In this document: one piece after another, positions 31,114-38,832 of the stretch
Layout of the letters: every line of letters starts with the position of its first letter
Position numbering within the stretch: the stretch's first letter is position 1
Source of the DNA: Branchiostoma floridae
Lineage: Eukaryota > Chordata > Leptocardii > Amphioxiformes > Branchiostomatidae
DNA length: 64,000 bases
NCBI RefSeq assembly: GCF_000003815.2
Contig: NC_049981.1
Location: 20,579,015 to 20,643,014 of the forward strand
Reading direction: 5' to 3'
Notes under the pieces: model-generated
Told to the model about the DNA's origin: nothing
The model's database searches: none
The model's input: the letters and a program-made list of their open reading frames with translations, nothing else
Translations under genes and position numbers: made by a program

Positions 31114-32493
31114 TTACCGATGATGCCTGAGGTGCCGTTCTTCCAGCCTCTGCTTGATTGCCTGGAATTCGCGACACCTTGGGTCGTTGGCAGAGTGTGT
31201 GCCACTGCAGTTGACACACTTCGGTTTGCAAGGATCGGGGTGTGCTTTGTGCCCTCCGCACCTGACACAGCTGGGTTCCTCTTTGCACAGTCTGGCTATG
31301 TGTCCAAGCTTGTGGCAATTGTAGCACCTGATCGGGGTGGTCCTCTTGCTTCGGTAGGTTTCAACTGTTATAGTATCCCCTCTTATTGTCAGGGTTTGTA
31401 GGAAGAGATTGTTAAGTTGCCCAAGTGTAGCATCAACTCTTACAACCCTTAGTGGTTTGCCAGTGTCCTGATAGTGGTATCTGTGTGCCTTGACTTGGAT
31501 GCTAGTTTGTTTGAGTATGGTTTGTTCAATTTCTTCTTCTGTTGCTTCAGGAGTAATGTTCTTGAGGATTGCCCTTTTTCCGTATGATTGGTCTGCTTTA
31601 TGGCTTGATAGTTGTTCGCTATTGGCGTTAAAGGCACCGTCTTGCCAGGGTTGCAGTAGGTCCTCTGTGACTTTAGAGTTTTTGCAGTGAACAGCTATAC
31701 CCCCTCTAGGGAGTAGGTATGCGAGGTCGATGTTGTGGGCACAGTGTGGTTTGTTTCTGGCAATCTCTGCAATGATCTTCCCGCTGTTTTTGTACTGCTC
31801 AGGTTGGGGTATCCCATCAATCAGCACAATGTGATTAGAGGGATCTTGGATTTGGCTATCTTTAGCTGTGCCTTGAGTATTCACTTCTTTGTGTGGAATT
31901 TCGATAGGGTGGTATGGCTTGTCATTCAGCTCTTGTGTGATACAGTGTGCACAGTGGAATGGTTCTTTGTTTTTTGTAAGGAAGTCACATACCTTGTAGG
32001 ATAACTTGGCACATGTGTTATGCCACCATTTGTCACAAGAGTCGCAACAGATCCAACGCCCTCCTTCTGGGTGGTCACATCCACATACACAGTCTTCCTC
32101 GTCAGCCTCAACTTCTTCTACTGGTGCTAGTTTTTCTACTTTCTTAGTTGATGTTGTTGATTTGCGTGGCACTGTGTTGCTTCTTTGAGTTGGTTTGCGT
32201 TTTTCAGCAGTCTGATCTTGGCTATCTGATTGCTTCTTACTCCTATCTCTGAGTGTCCTGTGGTCTCCTGGCTTTCCCTGAATGTTGCGTTTTTCTTGGT
32301 CACTGTTTGCAAGGTCAAGATCTATAGGGTCTATGCTTTGCTTTCCTTCGTTTTCTTGTTTCTTTTTCTGAGCTCTTGTATACATGCCAGACCAAGGAAA
32401 ACCAAGATGGTGTCTGCTTGGCCTGGGTTGGCTTGGGTTTGTTGTTATGGTAATTTCAAAATGGCGCCCTCCCCATTTTGACTCAGCTTCCAC
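31114..32493 (-). CDS. LINE ORF1: PHD finger and zinc-knuckle nucleic-acid-binding protein
   Basis: The 459-residue product has a basic, low-complexity N-terminus (about 40-120), a PHD-type zinc finger at 135-184 (CVCGC...WICCDSCDKWWHNTC...FHCAHC), an RRM-like region near 300-375 and CCHC-type knuckles from about 390 (CYNCHKLGHIARLC, then CVRCGG and CVNCSGTH). ORF1 proteins bind the element RNA to form the transposition particle; a PHD finger, which in other proteins reads histone tails, is unusual among ORF1 proteins but known in some families. It ends HHR-TAA immediately before the ORF2 ATG. Confidence 0.9.
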   Translation of the reverse strand: MEAESKWGGRHFEITITTNPSQPRPSRHHLGFPWSGMYTRAQKKKQENEGKQSIDPIDLDLANSDQEKRNIQGKPGDHRTLRDRSKKQSDSQDQTAEKRKPTQRSNTVPRKSTTSTKKVEKLAPVEEVEADEEDCVCGCDHPEGGRWICCDSCDKWWHNTCAKLSYKVCDFLTKNKEPFHCAHCITQELNDKPYHPIEIPHKEVNTQGTAKDSQIQDPSNHIVLIDGIPQPEQYKNSGKIIAEIARNKPHCAHNIDLAYLLPRGGIAVHCKNSKVTEDLLQPWQDGAFNANSEQLSSHKADQSYGKRAILKNITPEATEEEIEQTILKQTSIQVKAHRYHYQDTGKPLRVVRVDATLGQLNNLFLQTLTIRGDTITVETYRSKRTTPIRCYNCHKLGHIARLCKEEPSCVRCGGHKAHPDPCKPKCVNCSGTHSANDPRCREFQAIKQRLEERHLRHHR

Positions 32494-32885
32494 AAATATG
32501 TAGCTATTGCTGACTAAAATAGGTAAGCCTTACTGTGGTCAGGTCCTACTGTAGCTCCGGGGATTCTGTGGCCAGTCCGTCCTGCTCGGCAGAGGAAAAT
32601 GAACTTTGGTATGGTAGCTTGGTGGATACGGAGGGTTGGCTTGGGTAGTTTCGAAGATGGCGCCCTCCCCCACTTGGTCCGGCGTCAGAAGGATTGCACT
32701 GTAGACTGTAAAAAATGTCCTCTTCTCTTTCGTCAAAGACCCCACTGTGGCTCTGATGTGTTGTTGATGCGAGTACACTTATTTAGTGAGAGAGAAAACC
32801 GTTCAAAAAGCCTTCTTTACGCGGTAAAAGGCTTCGAAAACGGGAGCTCTCCAAACAACGTCCGCACGTGAGAATGTCGTCGCCT
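32494..32885 (-). other. LINE 5' UTR and probable internal promoter
   Basis: About 390 bp upstream of ORF1. A GGTTGGCTTGGG ... ATGGCGCCCTCCCC block near 32,633-32,672 recurs in diverged form inside the start of ORF1 (32,427-32,476), so the 5' end seems partly built of a repeated unit. Confidence 0.55.
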
Positions 32886-33042
32886 GGCTTAGATAACTAC
32901 AGTTATCCAAGCAATCGTAGAAACATATGGCGTTCCTAACGCGCTCGCTAGATGGCAGCTATTTACAGCAAAGAAAAACATCCGGGTGACCACACGTCAC
33001 ATCCGGATCCTCCTCTTCCTAACAGCTCGCTTGAGAGGTAAG
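32886..33042. repeat. DIRS downstream inverted terminal repeat (inner part)
   Basis: The stretch from 32,921 (AACATATGGCG) to about 33,015 is the near-perfect reverse complement of 38,715-38,812, and looser pairing continues to about 33,042. Its outer 44 bp (32,886-32,929) are also the exact reverse complement of 33,083-33,126. Confidence 0.92.
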
Positions 33043-33082
33043 ACCTCAGCGAACACTGGGATGGGAAGAGTTAGGGGTGGGA

Positions 33083-33178
33083 CATATGTTTCTACGATTG
33101 CTTGGATAACTGTAGTTATCTAAGCCAGGTAGGTAGATAACTATCATTTATCCGTCGCAATCTCCGAAACATATGGCG
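33083..33178. repeat. DIRS internal complementary region (circle-junction template)
   Basis: 33,083-33,126 complements 32,886-32,929; 33,127-33,149 complements 26,915-26,937; 33,148-33,178 complements 38,802-38,832. It thus joins the complements of both outer ends, the diagnostic feature of DIRS elements. The two ends overlap by two bases (TT here, AA at the ends). It contains GATAACT-GT-AGTTATC, an inverted pair resembling recombinase-binding arms. Confidence 0.92.
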
Positions 33179-33415
33179 ATTTTGAAGAAAGTGAGCTGAG
33201 GCTAAAAGAATTAGCAAAGGAAAGAAAGAAGCTCACCATGTGAGGATATGGTCAGGGTAGAGTCCTAGGTTGTGTCTGCTCACACCCAAGGCATCCCCAC
33301 TTTGAAGTCTCGAGGAAGATTCTCTCTCATGTGAAGTTGAGATCTGTGGTCGGTCGTTGTACTCCGATGTCTGGAGACGGGGTGTCAGTTGTTGACACCG
33401 TCCCCTGGCCTCCCG

Positions 33416-34384
33416 TTATTGTTGGGAAGTCAGGATGGCTCGTCCTAGATCCGAGTCGGCTTCTGGACGATAATAAAAGGTTTGAAAGGTCGCAGCTCTA
33501 GACCAGTCAGCCAACTTGAGCAGTTCTGGGAGCGATAAGCCTTTCCTGAACGCTGCGGAGGCAGCGGCCCCCCTGTGCGAGTGGGGCTTGAATATCGAGA
33601 CATCTATTCCTGCTAGGGACATAATCTCTTTCAGCCACCTCGCAATGGTCGATGAGGTGACTGATTTTTTAGTCCGAAAGGACATGAAGAGTTTCCTCTC
33701 CAGGCGTAAGTCCTTTGTTCTCTGGATATATGCCCGGATATAGGAGACTACAGAGAGGCTTTCTTGACCTCCATAATGTTGGAGGACTATCTCCCTGTAA
33801 GGCCGGCCTGGCCTATCTGTTTTTGTCAGATTAGCAGGTACGAACGTTACTTTTGTTGTTGACATGGCCATGAGGTCAAGTGACAGAGAAGACAGGGTAG
33901 CTGACCTGTCTGCTGAAGTTAATGCCATAAGTGTGGCAGTCTTGAGAGTCAACATCTTTAGGGACAGATTGTCAGGGGGATGTAGTGTCTTCAAATACTG
34001 TAAGACTTTGTCTACGTCCCAAGTTACCAGGTATCTTGGGCGGGGAGGTCTCAGGTTAAAGATACCCATCATAAAGCTGGATACCATCCAGTGTTGTCCA
34101 ATACGTACGCCCTCGATCGGAAGTCTAGTGGACGAAATGGCCGATCGGTATACATTAAGGGACCTGTATGCCAAGCCTTCTGAGTATAAGGAATGGAGAA
34201 AGTCCACTACTCTAGGGATGGGAGCTGTTGTAGGGTCTAGCAACCTGGCCCTACACCAGGAAGCATAGCGATTCCAGGCGCTCTGATATTGCTTGTTTGT
34301 TGACTTCCTGGTAGCCGCTGTGAGTACCGAAGTTGCCTCTTTGGAGACCCCAAGAGCGGCTAACGCCTGCCCGATACAGCCCAT
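33416..34384 (-). CDS. DIRS tyrosine recombinase
   Basis: The frame stays open far upstream (to 37,204), but recognisable recombinase starts near the methionine at 34,384, just before the RT/RNase H stop, giving about 322 residues. An N-terminal SAM-like core-binding part (NKQYQSAWNRYASWC) is followed by the catalytic domain: the box A arginine in SADRSATL, HxxR in HSHRGAAAS and the nucleophile tyrosine in FQTFYYRPEA. It would join the circular DNA copy to the target without a staggered cut. All catalytic positions I can recognise are intact. The product may arise by frameshift, reinitiation or splicing; the sequence does not say which. Confidence 0.9.
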   Translation of the reverse strand: MGCIGQALAALGVSKEATSVLTAATRKSTNKQYQSAWNRYASWCRARLLDPTTAPIPRVVDFLHSLYSEGLAYRSLNVYRSAISSTRLPIEGVRIGQHWMVSSFMMGIFNLRPPRPRYLVTWDVDKVLQYLKTLHPPDNLSLKMLTLKTATLMALTSADRSATLSSLSLDLMAMSTTKVTFVPANLTKTDRPGRPYREIVLQHYGGQESLSVVSYIRAYIQRTKDLRLERKLFMSFRTKKSVTSSTIARWLKEIMSLAGIDVSIFKPHSHRGAAASAAFRKGLSLPELLKLADWSRAATFQTFYYRPEADSDLGRAILTSQQ

Positions 34385-37116
34385 GCGGTCAGTTTTAGGG
34401 TCTTCCACAGCGGGTGTGTTTCTGTCCGACTGCCCGGAAGGCTGAGGGAGTACTTGTCTACCGGCAGAGGAAATGGTTCGTCTGTGGCTAGCTCTTTGAG
34501 AAGCGGGAACCATGGTTGGCTGGGCCAAAATGGTGCGATTACCATCGCCTGAGCCTTGTCTTGCCGCACCTTGGCTAGGCAGCGGGACAGGAGGCATACT
34601 GGGGGAAATATGTACACTTTCATTCCGTTCCAGGGCCATGTGAACGCATCTACTTTCCAGGCTAGAGGATCGGGTTTCCAGGAGCAAAACTTCGGCAGTT
34701 TGGTGTTGAGTCTGGACGCAAATAGGTCCACCTCTGGGTGGAAGTTGAGTTGACGGCTGGCTAGACGGAAGAGGTCGGGATGTAGAGACCACTCTGTCGT
34801 GTCCTGGAAGACCCTGGAGGCTGTGTCTGCCTCCTCGTTTTGAACTCCTGGAATGTGCTCTGCTGAAATGGTGAGACCCCTTGCTAGGGACCATTTCCAC
34901 AGATTCAGTGCAGTCTTGCACAGTGTCAGGGACTTGCATCCTCCCTGATGATTGATATAGGCTACCGCTGAGGTGTTGTCTATCCTCAGATGTACATGGA
35001 TGTTCTTCCTGGTGGCAGCGAAACATTGGAGAGCGAAGAATGCCGCCTTCAGCTCCAGTTCGTTTATGTGGAGCTTGCTCTCTGACAGGGACCAGCGGCC
35101 CCCTGTTTGATTGTTCTCGCATGTGGCTCCCCACCCTTGGAGGGAGGCGTCCGAGGTAATGGTCAGTATCGGACCTTGAGGGTTCACGAAGACTTTGCCG
35201 TTCCACTGGCTCAGACATTGAGACCAGACAAGAAGCTCTTGCCTGGCCTCCTGTGGAAGGGTTACCTTGTCCTCCCAAGACAGGCCTTGTGTCCGGGAGT
35301 CGTTTAGCAAGGTTTGCAAAGCCCTGTAGTACAGCGGAGCTGGTAAAACCGCTAGTACTGACGCGGTCATCTTGCCTAGCACCCTGGCAAGTTGTCTTAG
35401 GGAGATCTGCTGCGATCCTTGCAAGGAGGAGCAGGTCTGAACCAGATTCATCACTTTCTCCTCTGGAAGGGAGAAGGTAAGGAGCAGGGAGTCGATCACC
35501 ATGCCCAGGAAGGTTATCTTCTGGGTGGGTATCAACTGTGATTTCTCCACATTCAGGAGAAATCCTAGAGAAGTCAGGAGATCGATGACAAACTTCAGAT
35601 TGTCCCTGCATTCTTGGGCTGACGTGCCCATGATGAGGATGTCGTCCAGGTAAATGATTATGCGAATCCCCCTGGATCTGATCACTGCTATGATNNNNNN
35701 NNNNNNNNNNNNNNNNNNNNNNNNNNNNNNNNNNNNNNNNNNNNNNNNNNNNNNNNNNNNNNNNNNNNNNNNNNNNNNNNNNNNNNNNNNNNNNNNNNNN
35801 NNNNNNNNNNNNNNNNNNNNNNNNNNNNNNNNNNNNNNNNNNNNNNNNNNNNNNNNNNNNNNNNNNNNNNNNNNNNNNNNNNNNNNNNNNNNNNNNNNNN
35901 NNNNNNNNNNNNNNNNNNNNNNNNNNNNNNNNNNNNNNNNNNNNNNNNNNNNNNNNNNNNNNNNNNNNNNNNNNNNNNNNNNNNNNNNNNNNNNNNNNNN
36001 NNNNNNNNNNNNNNNNNNNNNNNNNNNNNNNNNNNNNNNNNNNNNNNNNNNNNNNNNNNNNNNNNNNNNNNNNNNNNNNNNNNNNNNNNNNNNNNNNNNN
36101 NNNNNNNNNNNNNNNNNNNNNNNNNNNNNNNNNNNNNNNNNNNNNNNNNNNNNNNNNNNNNNNNNNNNNNNNNNNNNNNNNNNNNNNNNNNNNNNNNNNN
36201 NNNNNNNNNNNNNNNNNNNNNNNNNNNNNNNNNNNNNNNNNNNNNNNNNNNNNTTGCAGGAGGAGCAGGTCTGAACCAGATTCATCACTTTCTCCTCTGT
36301 AAGGGAGAAGGTAAGGAGCAGGGAGTCGATCACCATGCCCATGAAGGTTATCTTCTGGGTGGGTATCAACTGTGATTTCTCCCAATTCAGGAGAAATCCT
36401 AGAGAAGTCAGGAGATCGATGACAAACTTCAGATTGTCCCTGCATTCTTGGGCTGACGTGCCCAGGATGAGGATGTCGTCCAGGTAAATGATTATGCGAA
36501 TCCCCTGGGATCTGATCACTGCTATGATGGGTTTGGTGATCTTTGTGAAGGCTCTGGGTATGCAATTCAGCCCGAAAGGGCAGACTTGGAACTCCCACAG
36601 GCGAGATTGGAACTGAAACCTGAGGAGTTTGCGAAAGGATGGGTGTATGGGAATGTGGAAGTAAGCATCCTGGATATCCAGGGATGCCATCCAGTCTCCG
36701 GGACGTATGAGAGATTTGAGGTCTTGTAGTCCCTCCATCTTGAAATGTGGGGCCAACACATACTGATTGAGAGGTTTCAGATTTACGACCGGGCGCCAGC
36801 CGCCCGACTTCTTTGGAACCAGGAAGAGGCTGGCTACAAACTCTCCCGGTGTAGGCAGAACTTCCGTTATCGCCCCCTTCTGCAGAAGTGACTGAATCTC
36901 CTTTGAAATTAAGTCTGTCTCCTCTGTGGAACGATTCTGTTCTCGTGGTGCTACGCGTTGTATTGGTCGTCCTGTGAGCTGCGGCTTCAGACCCTGGATC
37001 GCCTGAAGGACCCAGGCGTCCGACGTAATGGCCTGCCACTGTGGCAGGAAGTGTTGTAGCCGGCCAGCTACTTGGGTAAGAGGCTGCAGCGCAGGGGGCG
37101 ACCGGGGTGATACCAC
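34360..37116 (-). CDS. DIRS reverse transcriptase-RNase H (contains the N gap)
   Basis: Reverse transcriptase motifs in order: FLVPKKSGGWRPVVNLKPLN, DWMASLDIQDAYFHIPI, FQVCPFGLNCIPRAF and IIIYLDDILI. RNase H follows with ITSDASLQGWGA, HINELELKAAFFAL, IDNTSAVAYIN and IPGVQNEEADTASR. The YLDD region appears twice because sequence on either side of the 559-bp gap (35,695-36,253) is duplicated; a genuine protein should have one. The enzyme makes the DNA copy of the element RNA. Start taken at 37,116, but in-frame sequence continues a little upstream, so the true start could differ. Confidence 0.88.
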   Translation of the reverse strand: MVSPRSPPALQPLTQVAGRLQHFLPQWQAITSDAWVLQAIQGLKPQLTGRPIQRVAPREQNRSTEETDLISKEIQSLLQKGAITEVLPTPGEFVASLFLVPKKSGGWRPVVNLKPLNQYVLAPHFKMEGLQDLKSLIRPGDWMASLDIQDAYFHIPIHPSFRKLLRFQFQSRLWEFQVCPFGLNCIPRAFTKITKPIIAVIRSQGIRIIIYLDDILILGTSAQECRDNLKFVIDLLTSLGFLLNWEKSQLIPTQKITFMGMVIDSLLLTFSLTEEKVMNLVQTCSSCXXXXXXXXXXXXXXXXXXXXXXXXXXXXXXXXXXXXXXXXXXXXXXXXXXXXXXXXXXXXXXXXXXXXXXXXXXXXXXXXXXXXXXXXXXXXXXXXXXXXXXXXXXXXXXXXXXXXXXXXXXXXXXXXXXXXXXXXXXXXXXXXXXXXXXXXXXXXXXXXXXXXXXXXXXXXXXXXXXXXXXXXXXXIIAVIRSRGIRIIIYLDDILIMGTSAQECRDNLKFVIDLLTSLGFLLNVEKSQLIPTQKITFLGMVIDSLLLTFSLPEEKVMNLVQTCSSLQGSQQISLRQLARVLGKMTASVLAVLPAPLYYRALQTLLNDSRTQGLSWEDKVTLPQEARQELLVWSQCLSQWNGKVFVNPQGPILTITSDASLQGWGATCENNQTGGRWSLSESKLHINELELKAAFFALQCFAATRKNIHVHLRIDNTSAVAYINHQGGCKSLTLCKTALNLWKWSLARGLTISAEHIPGVQNEEADTASRVFQDTTEWSLHPDLFRLASRQLNFHPEVDLFASRLNTKLPKFCSWKPDPLAWKVDAFTWPWNGMKVYIFPPVCLLSRCLAKVRQDKAQAMVIAPFWPSQPWFPLLKELATDEPFPLPVDKYSLSLPGSRTETHPLWKTLKLTAWAVSGRR
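35420..35694 (-). repeat. Gap-flanking duplicate, left copy
   Basis: This 275-bp stretch repeats at 36,254-36,528 with roughly seven differences, at an offset of 834 bp (a multiple of three). Confidence 0.92.
35695..36253. other. Assembly gap (559 N)
   Basis: Run of unresolved bases in the DIRS reverse transcriptase; open frames drawn across it are meaningless. Confidence 0.99.
36254..36528 (-). repeat. Gap-flanking duplicate, right copy
   Basis: Partner of 35,420-35,694. The sequence to its right continues normally into the upstream reverse transcriptase. Confidence 0.92.
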
Positions 37117-37139
37117 CAGGGAGGGGTGAGGTGTAACCT

Positions 37140-38645
37140 CTAGTTTTTTGTCTGGCGCTTCCCCTTGTGGAAGTTCTTTGAGCCCTGGGGTTTGTGTGAG
37201 TCACGAAAGGAGCGGTTAGATTGACCGTGGTGACGTCCTCCCCTGGAGCGGTGCCTCCCCCCAGGAAGGTTGGTACCAGAAGACTGTTGAGTCTTCGGTG
37301 ATGCCGGTTTGTTGTAGAGAGGGGCCGGCTTGTTGGCAGCGAAACCTGAGCTGTTTAGCCTGGCCACTGTCTTTTCCGTTTTCTCACAGTCCTCAATGTT
37401 CTTGATGATATCCTCTCCCAGGAGCCACTTACATGTGGCATTGGTAAGGCGTCCATCGACATTCTGGGACTTCCCAGGCACCTTTTGCTTGTCGTGGACC
37501 AAGCATTTGAACCTTGGGTCCACCCACTCGTGGACCAGGCGGCGCCTCACTCCTGTGATTTCATTACAGACACTGCCCAGGAGTTGGCCCGTAACCTTCA
37601 GGTTGGTCACAAGTGTGTTAGCTAGTTCCGATAACTCCTTGTTATCGGACACAGTAAGGGGTACTATCGTGTCAAGAGACACTAGTAAGGGCTGTACTGC
37701 GCGCAGTACGTGCTCCTGGATTTTCTTGATAGAGTCATCGTGTTTGACCGCTTGGACCGAGTGTTTGATCCCCTCCCACTTCTCCCTCAAGAGAGGTTGT
37801 AGGTTTGGGGCCGAGACAGCTTCCAACTGGCTCTGGTCCAGTAAGTAAGGTTTGACGGTGGTGTCAAAAGTCTGCTGAGAAAACAACAGACACCTTTCAT
37901 TTTTGAACCAGTTGAGTAGCTTGTCTGAAACAAGTACCCCTGTTTCCTTAGGTTCAATGGAAGTGAGGAGGTCGTAAGGGTCTGGAGGGGGGGACGTGGT
38001 CACCTCCTCCTCCTTCTGGTCAGGGATGAGTTCCTGTTCAACTTCAAGGTTCCGCTCCCGCTCATGAAGCTCTGATTCGGAGGGAGCAAGGACACTAATG
38101 TCGTCCCGAACCTGAGATGCCGACGGGCTGGTCGGGCGGTGACTCCTAGAACGGGACCGAGAGCGGGACGAGTAGCGACTCACGTCATCCCTTTGGCGGT
38201 GCAGGGGGGACCTGGACCGCTCATGGCGCCTGTGCCGACGATAGCGAGCATCGTCCTCGTCTTCCGAGCCGCTGCCGCTGGAAAAGCTTGAGAAGCGGCT
38301 CCTGGACCGACTGTTGCGGTCCGAAAAGGCCCGCATCGAACCAGACACTGCCTCAGCCACCATTTGTTGGAGGCCCTGCACAAACGCTGGATCTTGAAAG
38401 ATCTGCGATCCGACTGACAGAACTTCGGTTCCCGCCAAATCGTGGGGGGAGCCGCCGTGTGCATGGTATGTGTGGTCCCCCGGCACCTCAGAGGTGGCGG
38501 GCGGGCCATGTGCGCTTGGCGCGATCGACTGATTTTGACCGTTTCCCGGCGCTGGAGCGGCAGGAAGGGTCCCCGGCGAATCCTGCTGGGTACCATCGGC
38601 TCGCTGGGAGGCGATGTAGCCGGGGGGAACTTGATTAGAAGACAT
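37140..38645 (-). CDS. DIRS gag-like ORF1 protein
   Basis: The 501-residue product starts at MSSNQVPPGYIAS. It has a proline/glycine-rich N-terminus, an arginine-serine-rich tract at about 110-175, an acidic segment, a helical middle (about 220-400) and a basic, glycine-rich C-terminus (GGRHRSRGGRHHG...KGKRQTKN). That layout fits a gag-like RNA-binding capsid-type protein of DIRS elements, judged from position and composition; no zinc knuckle is visible. It ends 24 bp before the RT methionine at 37,116. Confidence 0.75.
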   Translation of the reverse strand: MSSNQVPPGYIASQRADGTQQDSPGTLPAAPAPGNGQNQSIAPSAHGPPATSEVPGDHTYHAHGGSPHDLAGTEVLSVGSQIFQDPAFVQGLQQMVAEAVSGSMRAFSDRNSRSRSRFSSFSSGSGSEDEDDARYRRHRRHERSRSPLHRQRDDVSRYSSRSRSRSRSHRPTSPSASQVRDDISVLAPSESELHERERNLEVEQELIPDQKEEEVTTSPPPDPYDLLTSIEPKETGVLVSDKLLNWFKNERCLLFSQQTFDTTVKPYLLDQSQLEAVSAPNLQPLLREKWEGIKHSVQAVKHDDSIKKIQEHVLRAVQPLLVSLDTIVPLTVSDNKELSELANTLVTNLKVTGQLLGSVCNEITGVRRRLVHEWVDPRFKCLVHDKQKVPGKSQNVDGRLTNATCKWLLGEDIIKNIEDCEKTEKTVARLNSSGFAANKPAPLYNKPASPKTQQSSGTNLPGGRHRSRGGRHHGQSNRSFRDSHKPQGSKNFHKGKRQTKN

Positions 38646-38690
38646 ATTGAGCTGAAAAACGCGCTGCCGAGTGGGTAATGAAAAATATCT

Positions 38691-38832
38691 TACCTCGCTC
38701 AGTCGAGCTAAGTTAGAAGAGGAGGATCCGGATGTGACGTGTGGTCACCCGGATGTTTTTCTTTGCTGTAAATAGCTGCCATCTAGCGAGCGCGTTAGGA
38801 ACGCCATATGTTTCGGAGATTGCGACGGATAA
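38691..38832. repeat. DIRS upstream inverted terminal repeat
   Basis: Reverse-complement partner of 32,886-33,042; the two share about 100 bp of near identity but differ at their outer ends, as is usual in DIRS. The outer end GCGACGGATAA matches the complement at 33,148-33,158. Confidence 0.92.

Larger units (their letters stand above)
26938..32885 (-). mobile_element. Intact I-group non-LTR retrotransposon (LINE), about 5.9 kb
   Basis: Two long undamaged ORFs on the minus strand (ORF1 32,493-31,114; ORF2 to 27,093) are followed by a 150-bp 3' UTR ending in a (CAA)n tail, seen as (TTG)n at 26,938-26,958. The order endonuclease, reverse transcriptase, RNase H with a simple-repeat tail rather than poly(A) points to the I superfamily. 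It sits inside the DIRS terminal repeat. The right boundary at 32,885 is fixed by the DIRS sequence resuming at 32,886; any target duplication is at most about 3 bp (CCT). Confidence 0.92.
26915..38832 (-). mobile_element. DIRS-type tyrosine-recombinase retrotransposon, interrupted by a LINE
   Basis: Read on the minus strand: inverted terminal repeat (38,832-38,691), gag-like ORF, reverse transcriptase/RNase H, tyrosine recombinase, internal complementary region (33,178-33,083), and the downstream terminal repeat, which is split into 33,042-32,886 and 26,937-26,915 by a nested LINE. Without the LINE (about 5,948 bp) and a suspected 834-bp assembly duplication the element is about 5.1 kb, normal for DIRS. 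There is no target-site duplication, as expected for recombinase-mediated integration. DIRS elements replicate through a circular DNA intermediate. Confidence 0.92.

Noticed and set aside
35654-36274. 206-codon plus-strand open frame
   Set aside because: Almost entirely the N gap.
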